NCBI RefSeq assembly: GCF_014694315.1 | Contig: NZ_JAAOXD010000001.1 | Location: forward strand, 503,059-567,058 | DNA: 64,000 nucleotides | Direction: 5' to 3' | Origin: Arthrobacter ipis | GTDB taxonomy: Bacteria > Actinomycetota > Actinomycetes > Actinomycetales > Micrococcaceae | Part shown: one piece after another, positions 53,181 to 62,950 of the stretch | Layout: every line of letters begins with the position of its first letter | How positions within the stretch are numbered: position 1 is the first letter of the stretch | Translations under genes and position numbers: made by a program | Notes under the pieces: generated by a model | The model's input: the letters and a program-made list of their open reading frames with translations, nothing else | The model's database searches: none | Told to the model about the DNA's origin: nothing

Positions 53181-53966
53181 TCAGTGGCTTTGCCGGAGTG
53201 TCCCCTTCAGCTCACCCCGCCAGCCCAGTGCGCGGGAGATCCCGCGTGCTGCGGCCATCAGCACGGGCACCCGGGCAGGTGTGTTCTCCTCGTTGCGCGG
53301 CACCACCACGCTGAGCGCCGCGCGGACAGTGTTGTCGGGGCCGAACACCGGCACGGCGATCCCGCTGGACTCCGGCACGATCACGCCGGGCATGGCAGCG
53401 AAGCCGCGCTGCCGGATCTCGGCCAGGTGGCGCCGGAGCGCGGCCGGCTCGGTCAGGGTGGTCTCGGTGAACTTCGTCAGCGGCCGGGCCAGGAAGGCGT
53501 CCTGGTAGGCGGAGGGGGAGTGTGCCAGCAGCACCAGTCCCGAGGACGTGGCGTGGACCGGCAGCCTGCCGGCAATCTTGGTGATGTCCACAATCGTTTT
53601 ATCCGAGCCCAGCCGCTCGATGTACAGGACCTCGTCCGAGTCGAGGATACCAAGCGTGGTGGAGTGCTGAACCACGGCCTGGACGTCCTCCATGAACGGC
53701 AGCGCGGCTTCCCGCAGGCCCAGCATTTTGGAGCTCCGGGAAGCCAGTTCCCACATGCGCGTGCCGATGTGGATGTCCCCGCCGGGCTCGCGTTCCAGCA
53801 GCCGCTCGAGCAGCAGGTCGTTGACCAGCCGGTAGGTGGTGGTCACCGGCAGGCCGGTGCGTCGCCCCAGCTCGGCAACGCTCATGGCGGGGTGCGTGTC
53901 ATCGAAGGCGTTCACGATTTTCACGAAACGGCCGATGATCGACTCGCCGGATGCGGAGTTGGCCAC
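53181..53966 (-). CDS. IclR-family transcriptional regulator, copy 1
   Basis: A 261-residue regulator: an N-terminal winged helix (MSVAELGRRTGLPVTTTYRLVNDLL) and a C-terminal effector-binding domain (LGILDSDEVLYIERLGS, LPVHATSSGLVLLAHSP, RQRGFAAMPG, GIAVPVFGPD). IclR proteins control aromatic and alicyclic catabolic operons and respond to pathway acids. It is the first gene of the left arm and divergent from the second flavoprotein. GTG 53966 follows AGGAGG. It is clearly paralogous to the second IclR. Confidence 0.92.
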   Translation of the reverse strand: MANSASGESIIGRFVKIVNAFDDTHPAMSVAELGRRTGLPVTTTYRLVNDLLLERLLEREPGGDIHIGTRMWELASRSSKMLGLREAALPFMEDVQAVVQHSTTLGILDSDEVLYIERLGSDKTIVDITKIAGRLPVHATSSGLVLLAHSPSAYQDAFLARPLTKFTETTLTEPAALRRHLAEIRQRGFAAMPGVIVPESSGIAVPVFGPDNTVRAALSVVVPRNEENTPARVPVLMAAARGISRALGWRGELKGTLRQSH

Positions 53967-54098
53967 TGTTCCTCCTGTCGATTCCCGCTCAATGGTAATC
54001 CTCCTCCCTGGCGGGCATGCTTCCGGCTCTACTGGGGTTTGTCAGTCAACGCCTGCCGCCGCAAAGGAGTGGCCTGCAGGCAGAACGGAGCAGGAACC
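53967..54098. promoter_or_regulatory. Divergent promoter region of the catabolic island
   Basis: These 132 bases separate the IclR gene (leftward) and the second flavoprotein (rightward), so both arms of the island are probably controlled here. I found ribosome sites for both genes but no clear palindromic operator. Confidence 0.45.
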
Positions 54099-55871
54099 AT
54101 GACAGAAACCTCGGCAAGAACCGCAAGGACGGCGGTCTGTGACGTCCTCGTCATCGGATCGGGCGTGGCAGGGATGGCCGCAGCATTGAAGGCCGCTTCG
54201 CAAGGATTGAGCGTGATCATCGCTGAGAAGGAACAGTACTTTGGCGGAACCACCGCCATTTCCGCGGGCTGGGCCTGGGTCCCCGGCAACAAGCAGGGCC
54301 TGGCACAGGGCGATACCCGCGAGGACGCCGAAACCTACCTGAAGAACCTGGCGCCTGAGACGTTCAACGAAGCGGGAGTTCGGAACTTCCTGGACGCAGT
54401 GCCTGAAGCGATCTCCTTCTTCGAAAGAGAAACCGACGTGAAATTCACCTACCCGGAGAAGGCCCCGGACTACCAGATGGACCTGCCCGGGGCGAAGCTG
54501 TCCGGCCGGGCCATCCTCCCGCAGGACGTGGACGCACGGGTGCTCGGGGACAAGCGGCTCCTGATGCAGCCGTACATGAGTTCCTACACCGTCTTCGGCT
54601 ACATGCCGCAGGTGGGGCCGGACATCAACGAGTTCTTCCACGTGAACCAGTCGGTCAAGTCCTTCATCTACGTGGCCAGGAAGCTGCTGCGCACCTGGGC
54701 CGACGCCGCCCGCTACCGGCGTCCGGTCCTGCGCTCTAACGGCAACGCCCTGATGACCCGCATGGTCAAGAGCGCCGACGACCTGGGCATCCGGCTGTGG
54801 AAGTCCTCACCGGCGCTCTCCCTCACCAGGGACGACGCCGGGACCGTCACCGGTGCGGTCATCGGGGGAGAGCACGCCGTCACCGTCACGGCACGCGCCG
54901 GCGTCATCCTCGCCGCCGGCGGGTTCTCCGGGAACCGGGAACTGCGGCAGCGCTATTTCCCGCATGACGCCGGCGGTGACGATCACTTCACGCCCACCGT
55001 GGGCCACGGAGGTGACGCCGCCACCCTGGCGATGGACGCCGGCGGATACATCGACGATTCCGTGTTCAGCGTCGGGTCCTGGGCGCCGGTGACCGTGTTC
55101 AGGTACCTCAGCGGTGAACAACGGCTCTTCCCGCATCTGCGGGCCATCGGCCTGCCCGGGCTGATCGCCGTCGACCGCCACGGCAGGCGCTTCGGCAACG
55201 AGGCCCTGAGCTACCACGACTTCGGCGGGGCCATGATCGAGCACAACAAGGACGAGGACGGAACCTTTTGCTACGTGATCGGCGACGCGAAAACGATGCA
55301 CAAATACGGCATCGGTTATGCCAAGCCCTGGCCGATGCCCCGCGGCTACTTCTACCGAACCGGCTACCTGGTCAAGGGGAACACCCTTGCTGAGCTGGCG
55401 GGAAAGCTCGGCATCGATGCAGCGGGCCTGGAAGCCACCGTCGCCGGATTCAACCCGGCTGCTGAGCGCGGCGAGGACCCGGCCTTCGGCCGCGGCTCCA
55501 CTCAGTACAACCACTTCCGGGGCGACCTCGAGCACAAGCCGAACCCGAACCTCGCGCCGGTGGGCAAGGGCCCGTACTACGCGGCGAAGATCCAAATGGG
55601 CGATCTGGGCACCTTCGCCGGCCTCGGCGTCAACGAACACTCCGAAGTGGTCACGGCTGAAGGATCGGTAGTTCCCGGACTCCTAGCCGTGGGCGCAGCC
55701 GCCGTTAGCGTCTTCGGCGGCGGTTACCCCGGTTATGGCTCCCACATCGGGCCGGCCCTGGTGTTCGGCTACCGTGCGGGCCGGGACATCGCCAGTCTTG
55801 CGGCCAAGAGGAACGTGGACCGGACCGGGGACGGGAACGCGGCGCGGCCGGCCAACGTGGCCGCAAACTAG
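54099..55871 (+). CDS. FAD-dependent ring dehydrogenase (3-ketosteroid-delta1-dehydrogenase-like), copy 2
   Basis: A 590-residue flavoprotein related to, but clearly distinct from, the left-arm enzyme. The FAD fold is VLVIGSGVAGMAAALKAASQG (GSGVAG 20-25) with E43, then GGTTAISAGWAWVPGN. The end is GLLAVGAAAVSVFGGGYPGYGSHIGPALVFGYRAGR. Two such enzymes in one cluster fit two successive desaturations of a keto-substituted ring. ATG 54099 starts after CAGGAACC; the open frame reaching back to 53184 is the antisense of the IclR gene. Confidence 0.82.
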   Translation: MTETSARTARTAVCDVLVIGSGVAGMAAALKAASQGLSVIIAEKEQYFGGTTAISAGWAWVPGNKQGLAQGDTREDAETYLKNLAPETFNEAGVRNFLDAVPEAISFFERETDVKFTYPEKAPDYQMDLPGAKLSGRAILPQDVDARVLGDKRLLMQPYMSSYTVFGYMPQVGPDINEFFHVNQSVKSFIYVARKLLRTWADAARYRRPVLRSNGNALMTRMVKSADDLGIRLWKSSPALSLTRDDAGTVTGAVIGGEHAVTVTARAGVILAAGGFSGNRELRQRYFPHDAGGDDHFTPTVGHGGDAATLAMDAGGYIDDSVFSVGSWAPVTVFRYLSGEQRLFPHLRAIGLPGLIAVDRHGRRFGNEALSYHDFGGAMIEHNKDEDGTFCYVIGDAKTMHKYGIGYAKPWPMPRGYFYRTGYLVKGNTLAELAGKLGIDAAGLEATVAGFNPAAERGEDPAFGRGSTQYNHFRGDLEHKPNPNLAPVGKGPYYAAKIQMGDLGTFAGLGVNEHSEVVTAEGSVVPGLLAVGAAAVSVFGGGYPGYGSHIGPALVFGYRAGRDIASLAAKRNVDRTGDGNAARPANVAAN

Positions 55872-55891
55872 GCGCCGGGCCGGAGACAGCC

Positions 55892-56677
55892 ATGGCCAAT
55901 TCGACATCGGGGGAATCGGTGATCAGCCGCGTGGTGCGGCTCATGAGCGCCTTCGACCGGGACCTGCCGGCCATGACGCTCTCCGGCCTTGCCCGCCGCG
56001 CCGGCCTCCCGCTGACCACCGCGCACCGGCTGGTGGATGACCTGGTCCTCCACGGTCTGATTGAGCGGCTGCCGGACGGGAACCTCTGCTCCGGGATGCG
56101 CATGTGGGAGCTCGCTGCCCGGGGCTCGCGTGCGCTGAACCTGCGCGAGCTTGCGCTGCCCTTCATGGAGGATGTCCAGGCCGCTGTCCACCAGCACACC
56201 ACCCTGGCCGTGCTGGACCACGGCACTGTGCTGTATGTGGAGCGACTCTCCTCTCCGCATTCCAGCCTGGACGCCGCGCACATTGCCCAGCGGATGCCCA
56301 TCCACGCAGCCTCGTCGGGCCTCGTGCTGCTGGCGTTCTCGCCGCCCCGTGTCCAGGCCGAGGTGCTCGCGAAGCCCCTAAAGGCGGCGACCCCTGAAAC
56401 CATCACGGATCCAGCCCTCATCCGCAGGCATCTGGCCGAGATCCGGCAGCGCGGCTACGTGGCCCTGCCCGGCATTGGCGTCGCCGGGTGGGCGGGCATC
56501 GCCGTGCCCGTCTTCGGGCCCGGCAACATGATAGCCGCGGCCCTCAACGCCATCGTGCCGCGGCAGGAAGCGGCTGTTCCGCTGATCGTCCCCGCCCTGC
56601 TGACCGCTGCGCACGGGATCACCCGCGCGCTGAAATCCACCCGGCCGGAAGGGCCGGCAGACTTTCGCAACCGATGA
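55892..56677 (+). CDS. IclR-family transcriptional regulator, copy 2
   Basis: A 261-residue IclR protein of exactly the same length as copy 1 and starting almost identically (MANSTSGESVISR versus MANSASGESIIGR). The winged helix is MTLSGLARRAGLPLTTAHRLVDDL; the effector domain includes AVLDHGTVLYVERLSS, MPIHAASSGLVLLAF and RQRGYVALPG. It lies 20 bases after the flavoprotein and 97 bases before the P450 operon. The two regulators probably diverged after duplication and may read different intermediates. Confidence 0.92.
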   Translation: MANSTSGESVISRVVRLMSAFDRDLPAMTLSGLARRAGLPLTTAHRLVDDLVLHGLIERLPDGNLCSGMRMWELAARGSRALNLRELALPFMEDVQAAVHQHTTLAVLDHGTVLYVERLSSPHSSLDAAHIAQRMPIHAASSGLVLLAFSPPRVQAEVLAKPLKAATPETITDPALIRRHLAEIRQRGYVALPGIGVAGWAGIAVPVFGPGNMIAAALNAIVPRQEAAVPLIVPALLTAAHGITRALKSTRPEGPADFRNR

Positions 56678-56774
56678 ACGGAAGACCCGTGGGGGCGGCC
56701 GCGGCGCATCCCGCAAGGTGGAGTGAGAGGCGGATCACATCGGATTACGCCGCAGCCAACCGGAAAGAAGGACG

Positions 56775-58085
56775 ATGATGTCTTGCCCAATGACAGCAAC
56801 ACCCCCGGTCTCCACGCACGTCGCCTCCGTCGAAAGCAGGGACGCCAGCGAAGGCGGCAGGACTGCCCTGCCCCCGTATTCGCACGAACTTGACTGGCCG
56901 GAGGGCCTGGCGCCGTTCAAGGTGGTGGACGACGGGACCCAGGGCGATCCCTACCGCCACTACCAGTGGATGCGCGAGAACGCGCCGGTGCTCCGTGCCC
57001 ATTCACCGGTATCGGACGTCTGGTTCATATCCCGGTACGACGACGTCCGCCGGGCCATGCGGGCACCGAAAGTGTTCTCCTCGCAGGTTGTGGACCCGGT
57101 CCCGCTGACCTTCCTGACGCTGTTCGACGCACCTAACCACACGAGGCTCCGCCAAGTTGTGGCGCAGGCCTTCACGCCCAAGGCCATCGCCCGCTTCGAG
57201 GACCGGGTGCGGGAGAACGCTGAAAAGTACCTGGCACCGATGCTCGCCGCCGGCGGCGGGGACGCCGTGGACGACTACGCCATCCCGCTGAGCATGTCCA
57301 CCATCAGCGCCCTGCTCGACGTTCCGGCCGAGGACTTCGAGAAGATGAAGTTCTGGTCCGACGAGACCTTCAGCTACTTTGGCCGGCTGGCCCGCAACGC
57401 CCAGGGCACAGGCACCGACGAGCAGAGCACCCTGGAGTTCTTCGCCTACCTGAAGGACACCATGGAGCGCCTGTACAGCCAGGACAGCGACTCGGTTGGC
57501 GGGCACATCGCCCGGATGTGGAAGGATGGCCTGCTCAGCGAGAAGGAAGCCAAGGAACTCTGCGCCTTTGTGTTCGTCGCAGGCCACGACACCACCACCA
57601 TCCTGCTGGCCAACGCCTTCCGGATCTTCAGCGAACACCCCGACCTGCTGGAGCGGATCCGCCGTAATCCGGACGACGCCAACCTCTTCGTCGAGGAACT
57701 GGCCCGCTACCGCGGCACCGTCCAGCGGGCCAGCCGGATCACCACCGAGGAGGTTGAGGTTGCCGGCGTGACCATTCCCGCCGGCGCAATCGTCCGCCTG
57801 CTGCCCGCTGCAGCAAACCGGGACAGTCGCAAGTACCCCGACGGCGAGCGCTTCGACATCGACCGGAACACCGACGGCCACCTCGGTTTCGGGCACGGCG
57901 TCCACAGCTGCCTCGGTGCGCCGCTTGCCAGGCTTGAGGTCCTGGTCACCGTGAAGCTGCTTGCCGAAAAGCTGGCCTCGCTCACGCTGGATGCGGACAA
58001 ACCCATCGAGTACGTGCGCGGCAACAACCTGACGAACTCGGGGCCCGAGCACCTGCACGTGATGCTGGAGAAAACCAATGCGTAG
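56775..58085 (+). CDS. Cytochrome P450
   Basis: A 436-residue soluble bacterial P450. Landmarks: I-helix oxygen-activation motif AGHDTT (269-274), ExxR (E308-R311), and heme loop FGHGVHSCLGAPLAR with proximal Cys379. The reading frame overlaps the ferredoxin reductase start by eight bases, and a ferredoxin follows, so this is a self-contained class I system. It would hydroxylate the island's substrate, for example the ring carbon opposite a carboxylate. The double ATG (56775/56778) follows GAAGGA. Confidence 0.93.
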   Translation: MMSCPMTATPPVSTHVASVESRDASEGGRTALPPYSHELDWPEGLAPFKVVDDGTQGDPYRHYQWMRENAPVLRAHSPVSDVWFISRYDDVRRAMRAPKVFSSQVVDPVPLTFLTLFDAPNHTRLRQVVAQAFTPKAIARFEDRVRENAEKYLAPMLAAGGGDAVDDYAIPLSMSTISALLDVPAEDFEKMKFWSDETFSYFGRLARNAQGTGTDEQSTLEFFAYLKDTMERLYSQDSDSVGGHIARMWKDGLLSEKEAKELCAFVFVAGHDTTTILLANAFRIFSEHPDLLERIRRNPDDANLFVEELARYRGTVQRASRITTEEVEVAGVTIPAGAIVRLLPAAANRDSRKYPDGERFDIDRNTDGHLGFGHGVHSCLGAPLARLEVLVTVKLLAEKLASLTLDADKPIEYVRGNNLTNSGPEHLHVMLEKTNA

Positions 58086-59370
58086 CGGGACAGGCGCCGC
58101 AGTAACGATCCAGGACCCGGTGGTCATCATCGGCGCGGGACACTCCGGCGTCGCTGTCGCCACGGGGCTCCGCTCCCGGGGCTGGGAAGGCGGCGTCTTG
58201 CTGATCGACGCGGAGAACGGACTGCCCTATGAACGGCCGCCGCTCTCCAAGGAACTCCTGAAGGAGGGCGCCCCCGATGAGTCAGCCGTGCTCCGCAAGG
58301 AGAAGTTCTATGCGGACAAGGGCATCGCCAGGCTTGCCGGGGTCACCGCGGAGTCAATCGACAGGGACGGCCGGACAGTGCTGCTGTCCGACGGGACGCG
58401 TCAGGCCTACCACCGCCTGGTCATCGCCACGGGTTCACGGGCGCGGCCCCTCACCGTGCCGGGGGCGGGTCTTCCGGGAGTGCGGTCCCTGCGGACCCGG
58501 GACGATGCCCTGGAACTCAAAAGGCTGCTGGTGCCCGGAGCCCGCGTGGCCATCATCGGCGCCGGCTACATCGGACTGGAGGTGGCCGCGGCGGCGGCCG
58601 CGAAAGGCTGTGAGGTCACAGTGCTCGAATTCCAGGACCGTGTGATGAGCCGGGTAACGTCGGCCCCCGTCTCCCGCCACTTCGAGCAGCTCCACGGGCG
58701 GCACGGGGTCCGGTTCGTCTTCGGTGCCGCGGTCACATCGATCGACGGCGGGGAACGGGCCGAACGCGTGACCGTGGCCGGCGGCACCAACTTTCCTGCC
58801 GACGTCGTACTCGCCGGAATCGGCGTCCTGCCCAACGAGGAGCTGGCAGCGGACGCCGGCCTGGAGTGCCGGGACGGCATCCTCGTGGATGGGCACGGCC
58901 GGACGTCCAATCCCGCCGTCTATGCCAGCGGGGACGTCACGCGCTTCACGAGCCCCATCGACGGCGCCAGCCAGCGGCTCGAGTGCATCCAGAACGCGCT
59001 GGCACAGGCAGACCGGGTGGCCGCGCACATCACCGGCCAGGCGGCCGCTGAACCGGAAATCCCCTGGTTCTGGACCGTCCAGCACGGTGTGCGGCTGCAG
59101 ACCGCGGGCGTCCGCCATCCGGAGGACCAGGCGATCGTTCGCGGCGAAACCTCCGGCGGCAAATTCTCAGTGGTCTACCTCCGTGAGGGCCGACTCGCCG
59201 CCGTCGACACCATCGCCAACCTGGCTGACTTCCGCACGGCCAAGCGGCTGATCGCCCAGGGAGCCCGGATCGACCCGGCCCTGGCCGCGGACCCAGGCAT
59301 CCCCCTCACCGAAGCCACTTCCGGCACCCCCAACCACTCCGACGCTGACCTTGCAGCAGCCCGATCCTAA
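58078..59370 (+). CDS. FAD-dependent ferredoxin reductase (putidaredoxin reductase type)
   Basis: A 430-residue two-dinucleotide-binding flavoprotein: FAD motif VVIIGAGHSGVAVA (19-24), NAD motif VAIIGAGYIGLEVA (161-166), GVLPNEELA and the second FAD segment ILVDGHGRTSNPAVYASGDV. The PYERPPLSKELL motif is typical of P450-supporting reductases. It passes electrons from NADH to the adjacent ferredoxin. The C-terminus is extended by about 20 residues. Confidence 0.92.
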   Translation: MRSGTGAAVTIQDPVVIIGAGHSGVAVATGLRSRGWEGGVLLIDAENGLPYERPPLSKELLKEGAPDESAVLRKEKFYADKGIARLAGVTAESIDRDGRTVLLSDGTRQAYHRLVIATGSRARPLTVPGAGLPGVRSLRTRDDALELKRLLVPGARVAIIGAGYIGLEVAAAAAAKGCEVTVLEFQDRVMSRVTSAPVSRHFEQLHGRHGVRFVFGAAVTSIDGGERAERVTVAGGTNFPADVVLAGIGVLPNEELAADAGLECRDGILVDGHGRTSNPAVYASGDVTRFTSPIDGASQRLECIQNALAQADRVAAHITGQAAAEPEIPWFWTVQHGVRLQTAGVRHPEDQAIVRGETSGGKFSVVYLREGRLAAVDTIANLADFRTAKRLIAQGARIDPALAADPGIPLTEATSGTPNHSDADLAAARS

Positions 59371-59380
59371 GGAAACCGAC

Positions 59381-59704
59381 ATGAGCAACAACAAACTGAC
59401 AGTCGTCGACCGTGAAGGCGCCACCCATGACCTTGAATGGGAGCCGGACCAGAGCATGATGGAGGCCCTGCGGGACAACGACCTGCCCGTGCTGGCATCG
59501 TGCGGCGGCACCGCCTCCTGCGCCACCTGCCACGTGTTTTTGGAGCAGGAGGTCTTCGACACCCTGGAAGATCGCAGCGAGGACGAACTCGAGCTCCTCG
59601 TGGAGGCCGAGGGGTACCGGGAGTGCGGCTCGCGGCTCTCCTGCCAGGTGGGCTTCAGCCGCGACCTCAACGGGGTCACCGTGACGCTGGCACCCGAAGA
59701 GTAG
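59381..59704 (+). CDS. [2Fe-2S] ferredoxin, putidaredoxin/adrenodoxin type
   Basis: A 107-residue ferredoxin. Cluster ligands Cys41, Cys47, Cys50 (CGGTASCATC) and Cys88 (RLSCQV) have the C-x5-C-x2-C-xn-C spacing of vertebrate-type ferredoxins; Cys82 is extra. The acidic helix SEDELELLVEAEG is the usual P450/reductase contact. ATG 59381 follows AAGGAAA, ten bases after the reductase stop. It is the last gene of the right arm. Confidence 0.93.
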   Translation: MSNNKLTVVDREGATHDLEWEPDQSMMEALRDNDLPVLASCGGTASCATCHVFLEQEVFDTLEDRSEDELELLVEAEGYRECGSRLSCQVGFSRDLNGVTVTLAPEE

Positions 59705-59722
59705 CCGCGGCCCCGCCGTTTA

Positions 59723-59780
59723 GACGGTTCCCCGCGCACACGACGCTGCGCAACGTCGTGCGGGCAGGGAACCGTCGAAA
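59723..59780. repeat. 58-bp nested palindromic repeat, copy 2
   Basis: Identical to the element at 48557-48614 except one base (C for T in the inner palindrome at about 59750). It has the same orientation and the same context, between convergent gene ends, 19 bases after the ferredoxin stop. Confidence 0.9.
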
Positions 59781-59809
59781 TGGGCAGGGTCCCCGCTGCA
59801 GGGCACCTG

Positions 59810-60484
59810 CTACCTCCCGGGCGGGTCGGTCACTGTTACCCGCACGGCGCAGGCGTCCGCCGCGGCCTTCTTCAGGACGGCGGCGCGGGGATCGGGGACA
59901 TCGAGGTAGGCCAGGCGCGGCAGGTCTGCCCAGGGCTTTAGGGCAGGGTGCGCCAGGACTTCGTCAGCCAGGCCGCGGTCACCGCCCGGGAGGATGTACT
60001 CGAAGCCCTGGCCGCCAAAGATCAGCCGCGCCTGCTCCGCCACCGCCTCCACCATGGCATCCGCCTGGTTGGCGCGGCGCCGGGCGAACCGCTGCTGCGA
60101 CTGGCCGCCGGCTGCACTGCGGGACTGCACATACTTGGAACCGGTCTTGGCGGCGAGGATGACCCCCTCGCTGGCGACCGCCACTCCGTATCCTCCGCGG
60201 CGGACCAGCAGCAGGCCGACCGTGCGCGGCTGGGACGCCAGGGAACCCAGCCGTTCCACGAGGCCGGATCCCCGCCCCGGCCGGCCGTCGTCGGGCCACG
60301 GCGCCACCAGCAGTGCGGTGGCGCCGTCCGCGGCAGCCAGCCGTACGCCGTCGTCGTGGTCCTCATATCCAAGGTCACCGTGGCTGGCGGCGAATCGTTC
60401 AACCCAGCCGGCCAACCGCGGGCCGGAGATGAACGCGGTCCTGGTGGACGCCGCACCTCCCTGCGTTGGACGGCTGCCTGGCAT
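59810..60484 (-). CDS. VLRF1-type peptidyl-tRNA hydrolase (actinobacterial Vms1/ANKZF1-like release factor)
   Basis: A 224-residue protein with the VLRF1 release-factor fold. The catalytic loop is AAGGQSQQRFARRRANQ (about 125-141), analogous to the GGQ loop of eRF1. It is preceded by VGLLLVRRGGYGVAVASEGVILAAKTGSKYVQSR. Eukaryotic Vms1 cleaves stalled peptidyl-tRNA in ribosome quality control; the actinobacterial relatives are thought to rescue nascent chains on split 50S subunits. It is divergent from rarA. Confidence 0.82.
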   Translation of the reverse strand: MPGSRPTQGGAASTRTAFISGPRLAGWVERFAASHGDLGYEDHDDGVRLAAADGATALLVAPWPDDGRPGRGSGLVERLGSLASQPRTVGLLLVRRGGYGVAVASEGVILAAKTGSKYVQSRSAAGGQSQQRFARRRANQADAMVEAVAEQARLIFGGQGFEYILPGGDRGLADEVLAHPALKPWADLPRLAYLDVPDPRAAVLKKAAADACAVRVTVTDPPGR

Positions 60485-60533
60485 TCCCGATTCCCTGCTT
60501 TCGTGGCCGGATTTTTCCTGCTGAATCTAGAAG

Positions 60534-60539
60534 TAGCCT
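60534..60539 (+). promoter_or_regulatory. Candidate rarA -10 element, leaderless start
   Basis: TAGCCT is followed by six bases and the rarA GTG. There is no ribosome site, so the mRNA may be leaderless. Confidence 0.4.
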
Positions 60540-60545
60540 ATCTAT

Positions 60546-62009
<1,464 letters not shown>

Positions 62010-62017
62010 GGTTCTGG

Positions 62018-62179
62018 TAAGCTTGATCGTTGTCTGGCAAGGCGCGGACGCACAATCCACCAAATTTCGTATTTGATGAGGTTATGCCTGTGCCCAGTAG
62101 CAAAAGGCAGCGGTTGGCCGATGCTCTCCATCTTGGAGGCCAGTAACACTGACACACCGCAGATATTGGAAGGACACAA
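62018..62179 (+). promoter_or_regulatory. rpsD promoter and long leader
   Basis: TAAGCT (62018-62023) is a good -10, which would give a leader of about 150 bases before the rpsD GTG. Ribosomal protein S4 commonly represses its own mRNA through leader structure, so this leader is a candidate regulatory RNA. I do not see a consensus I can name. Confidence 0.4.
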
Positions 62180-62806
62180 GTGGCTAACAACACTCGTGCT
62201 CGCCGTACCGCACGCCTTTCGCGTGCACTCGGCATCGCTCTGACCCCCAAGGCCGCCAAGTACATGGAGCGCCGCCCGTACGGCCCCGGTGAGCATGGCC
62301 GTGCCCGCAAGAAGCAGGACTCCGACTACGCCGTACGTCTGCGCGAAAAGCAGCGTCTGCGCGCACAGTACGGCATCCGCGAAGCCCAGATGACCCGTGC
62401 CTTCGAAGAAGCACGCCGCACCAAGGGCCTGACCGGTGAAAACCTGATCGAACTGCTCGAAATGCGTCTCGACGCCCTCGTGCTGCGTGCAGGCTTCGCC
62501 CGCACCATCGCCCAGGCCCGCCAGCTGGTTGTGCACCGCCACATCCTGGTTGACGGCATCCGCGTTGACCGCCCGTCGTTCCGCGTCGGCGAAGGCCAGC
62601 TCGTCCACGTGCACAGCCGCAGCGAGACCATGGTCCCGCTCCAGGTTGCAGCAGCCGGCGCACACCGCGACGTCCTGCCCGCCGTTCCGGCCTACCTGGA
62701 CGTCAAGCTGGACGCCCTGCAGGCCCGCCTGGTTCGCCGCCCGAAGCGCTCCGAGGTCCCCGTGACCTGCGAAGAGCAGCTCGTCGTCGAATTCTACGCA
62801 CGCTAA
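62180..62806 (+). CDS. rpsD: 30S ribosomal protein S4
   Basis: A primary 16S rRNA-binding protein that nucleates 30S assembly. The 208-residue protein has RRPYGPGEHGRARKKQDSDYAVRLREKQRLRAQYG and the S4 RNA-binding fold (LEMRLDALVLRAGFARTIAQARQLVVHRHILVDG). The N-terminal region has no cysteine zinc knuckle, so this is the zinc-independent type. It is a stand-alone gene away from the alpha operon. GTG 62180 follows GGAAGGA. Confidence 0.96.
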   Translation: MANNTRARRTARLSRALGIALTPKAAKYMERRPYGPGEHGRARKKQDSDYAVRLREKQRLRAQYGIREAQMTRAFEEARRTKGLTGENLIELLEMRLDALVLRAGFARTIAQARQLVVHRHILVDGIRVDRPSFRVGEGQLVHVHSRSETMVPLQVAAAGAHRDVLPAVPAYLDVKLDALQARLVRRPKRSEVPVTCEEQLVVEFYAR

Positions 62807-62823
62807 ATTCCGGCAGCGTATCC

Positions 62824-62860
62824 AAAGAAGCCCGTGGCAAGCGCCGCGGGCTTCTTTGTA
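62824..62860 (+). terminator. Terminator after rpsD
   Basis: AAAGAAGCCCG pairs with CGGGCTTCTTT around a short GC-rich loop, followed by GTA. It starts 18 bases after the stop. Confidence 0.85.
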
Positions 62861-62950
62861 TGTAAGGTACTCGGGGGACATTTGCGGCTGCAGCAGTTTG
62901 GCCGCCGCGCCCCGGTACGGTTCCACGGAGTTTCAAGGAGATGAACGTCT

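Larger units (their letters stand above)
48557..59780. other. Putative catabolic island for alicyclic ring aromatization
   Basis: An 11.2-kb block bounded by the two 58-bp repeats. It carries a transporter, P450 system, alcohol dehydrogenase, two ring-desaturating flavoproteins, a Dabb protein and two IclR regulators, between backbone genes that belong to conserved actinobacterial runs (aspS on the left, rarA-rpsD-alaS on the right). No integrase or transposase is present. Confidence 0.6.

Noticed and set aside
53184..54098. N-terminal 305-codon extension of the second flavoprotein
   Set aside because: It is the antisense of the IclR gene; the FAD protein starts at ATG 54099.
48557..59780. 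Island as a transposon or integrative element
   Set aside because: No transposase, integrase, tRNA or target-site duplication is visible; the flanking palindromes are between convergent genes and may be REP-like terminators.
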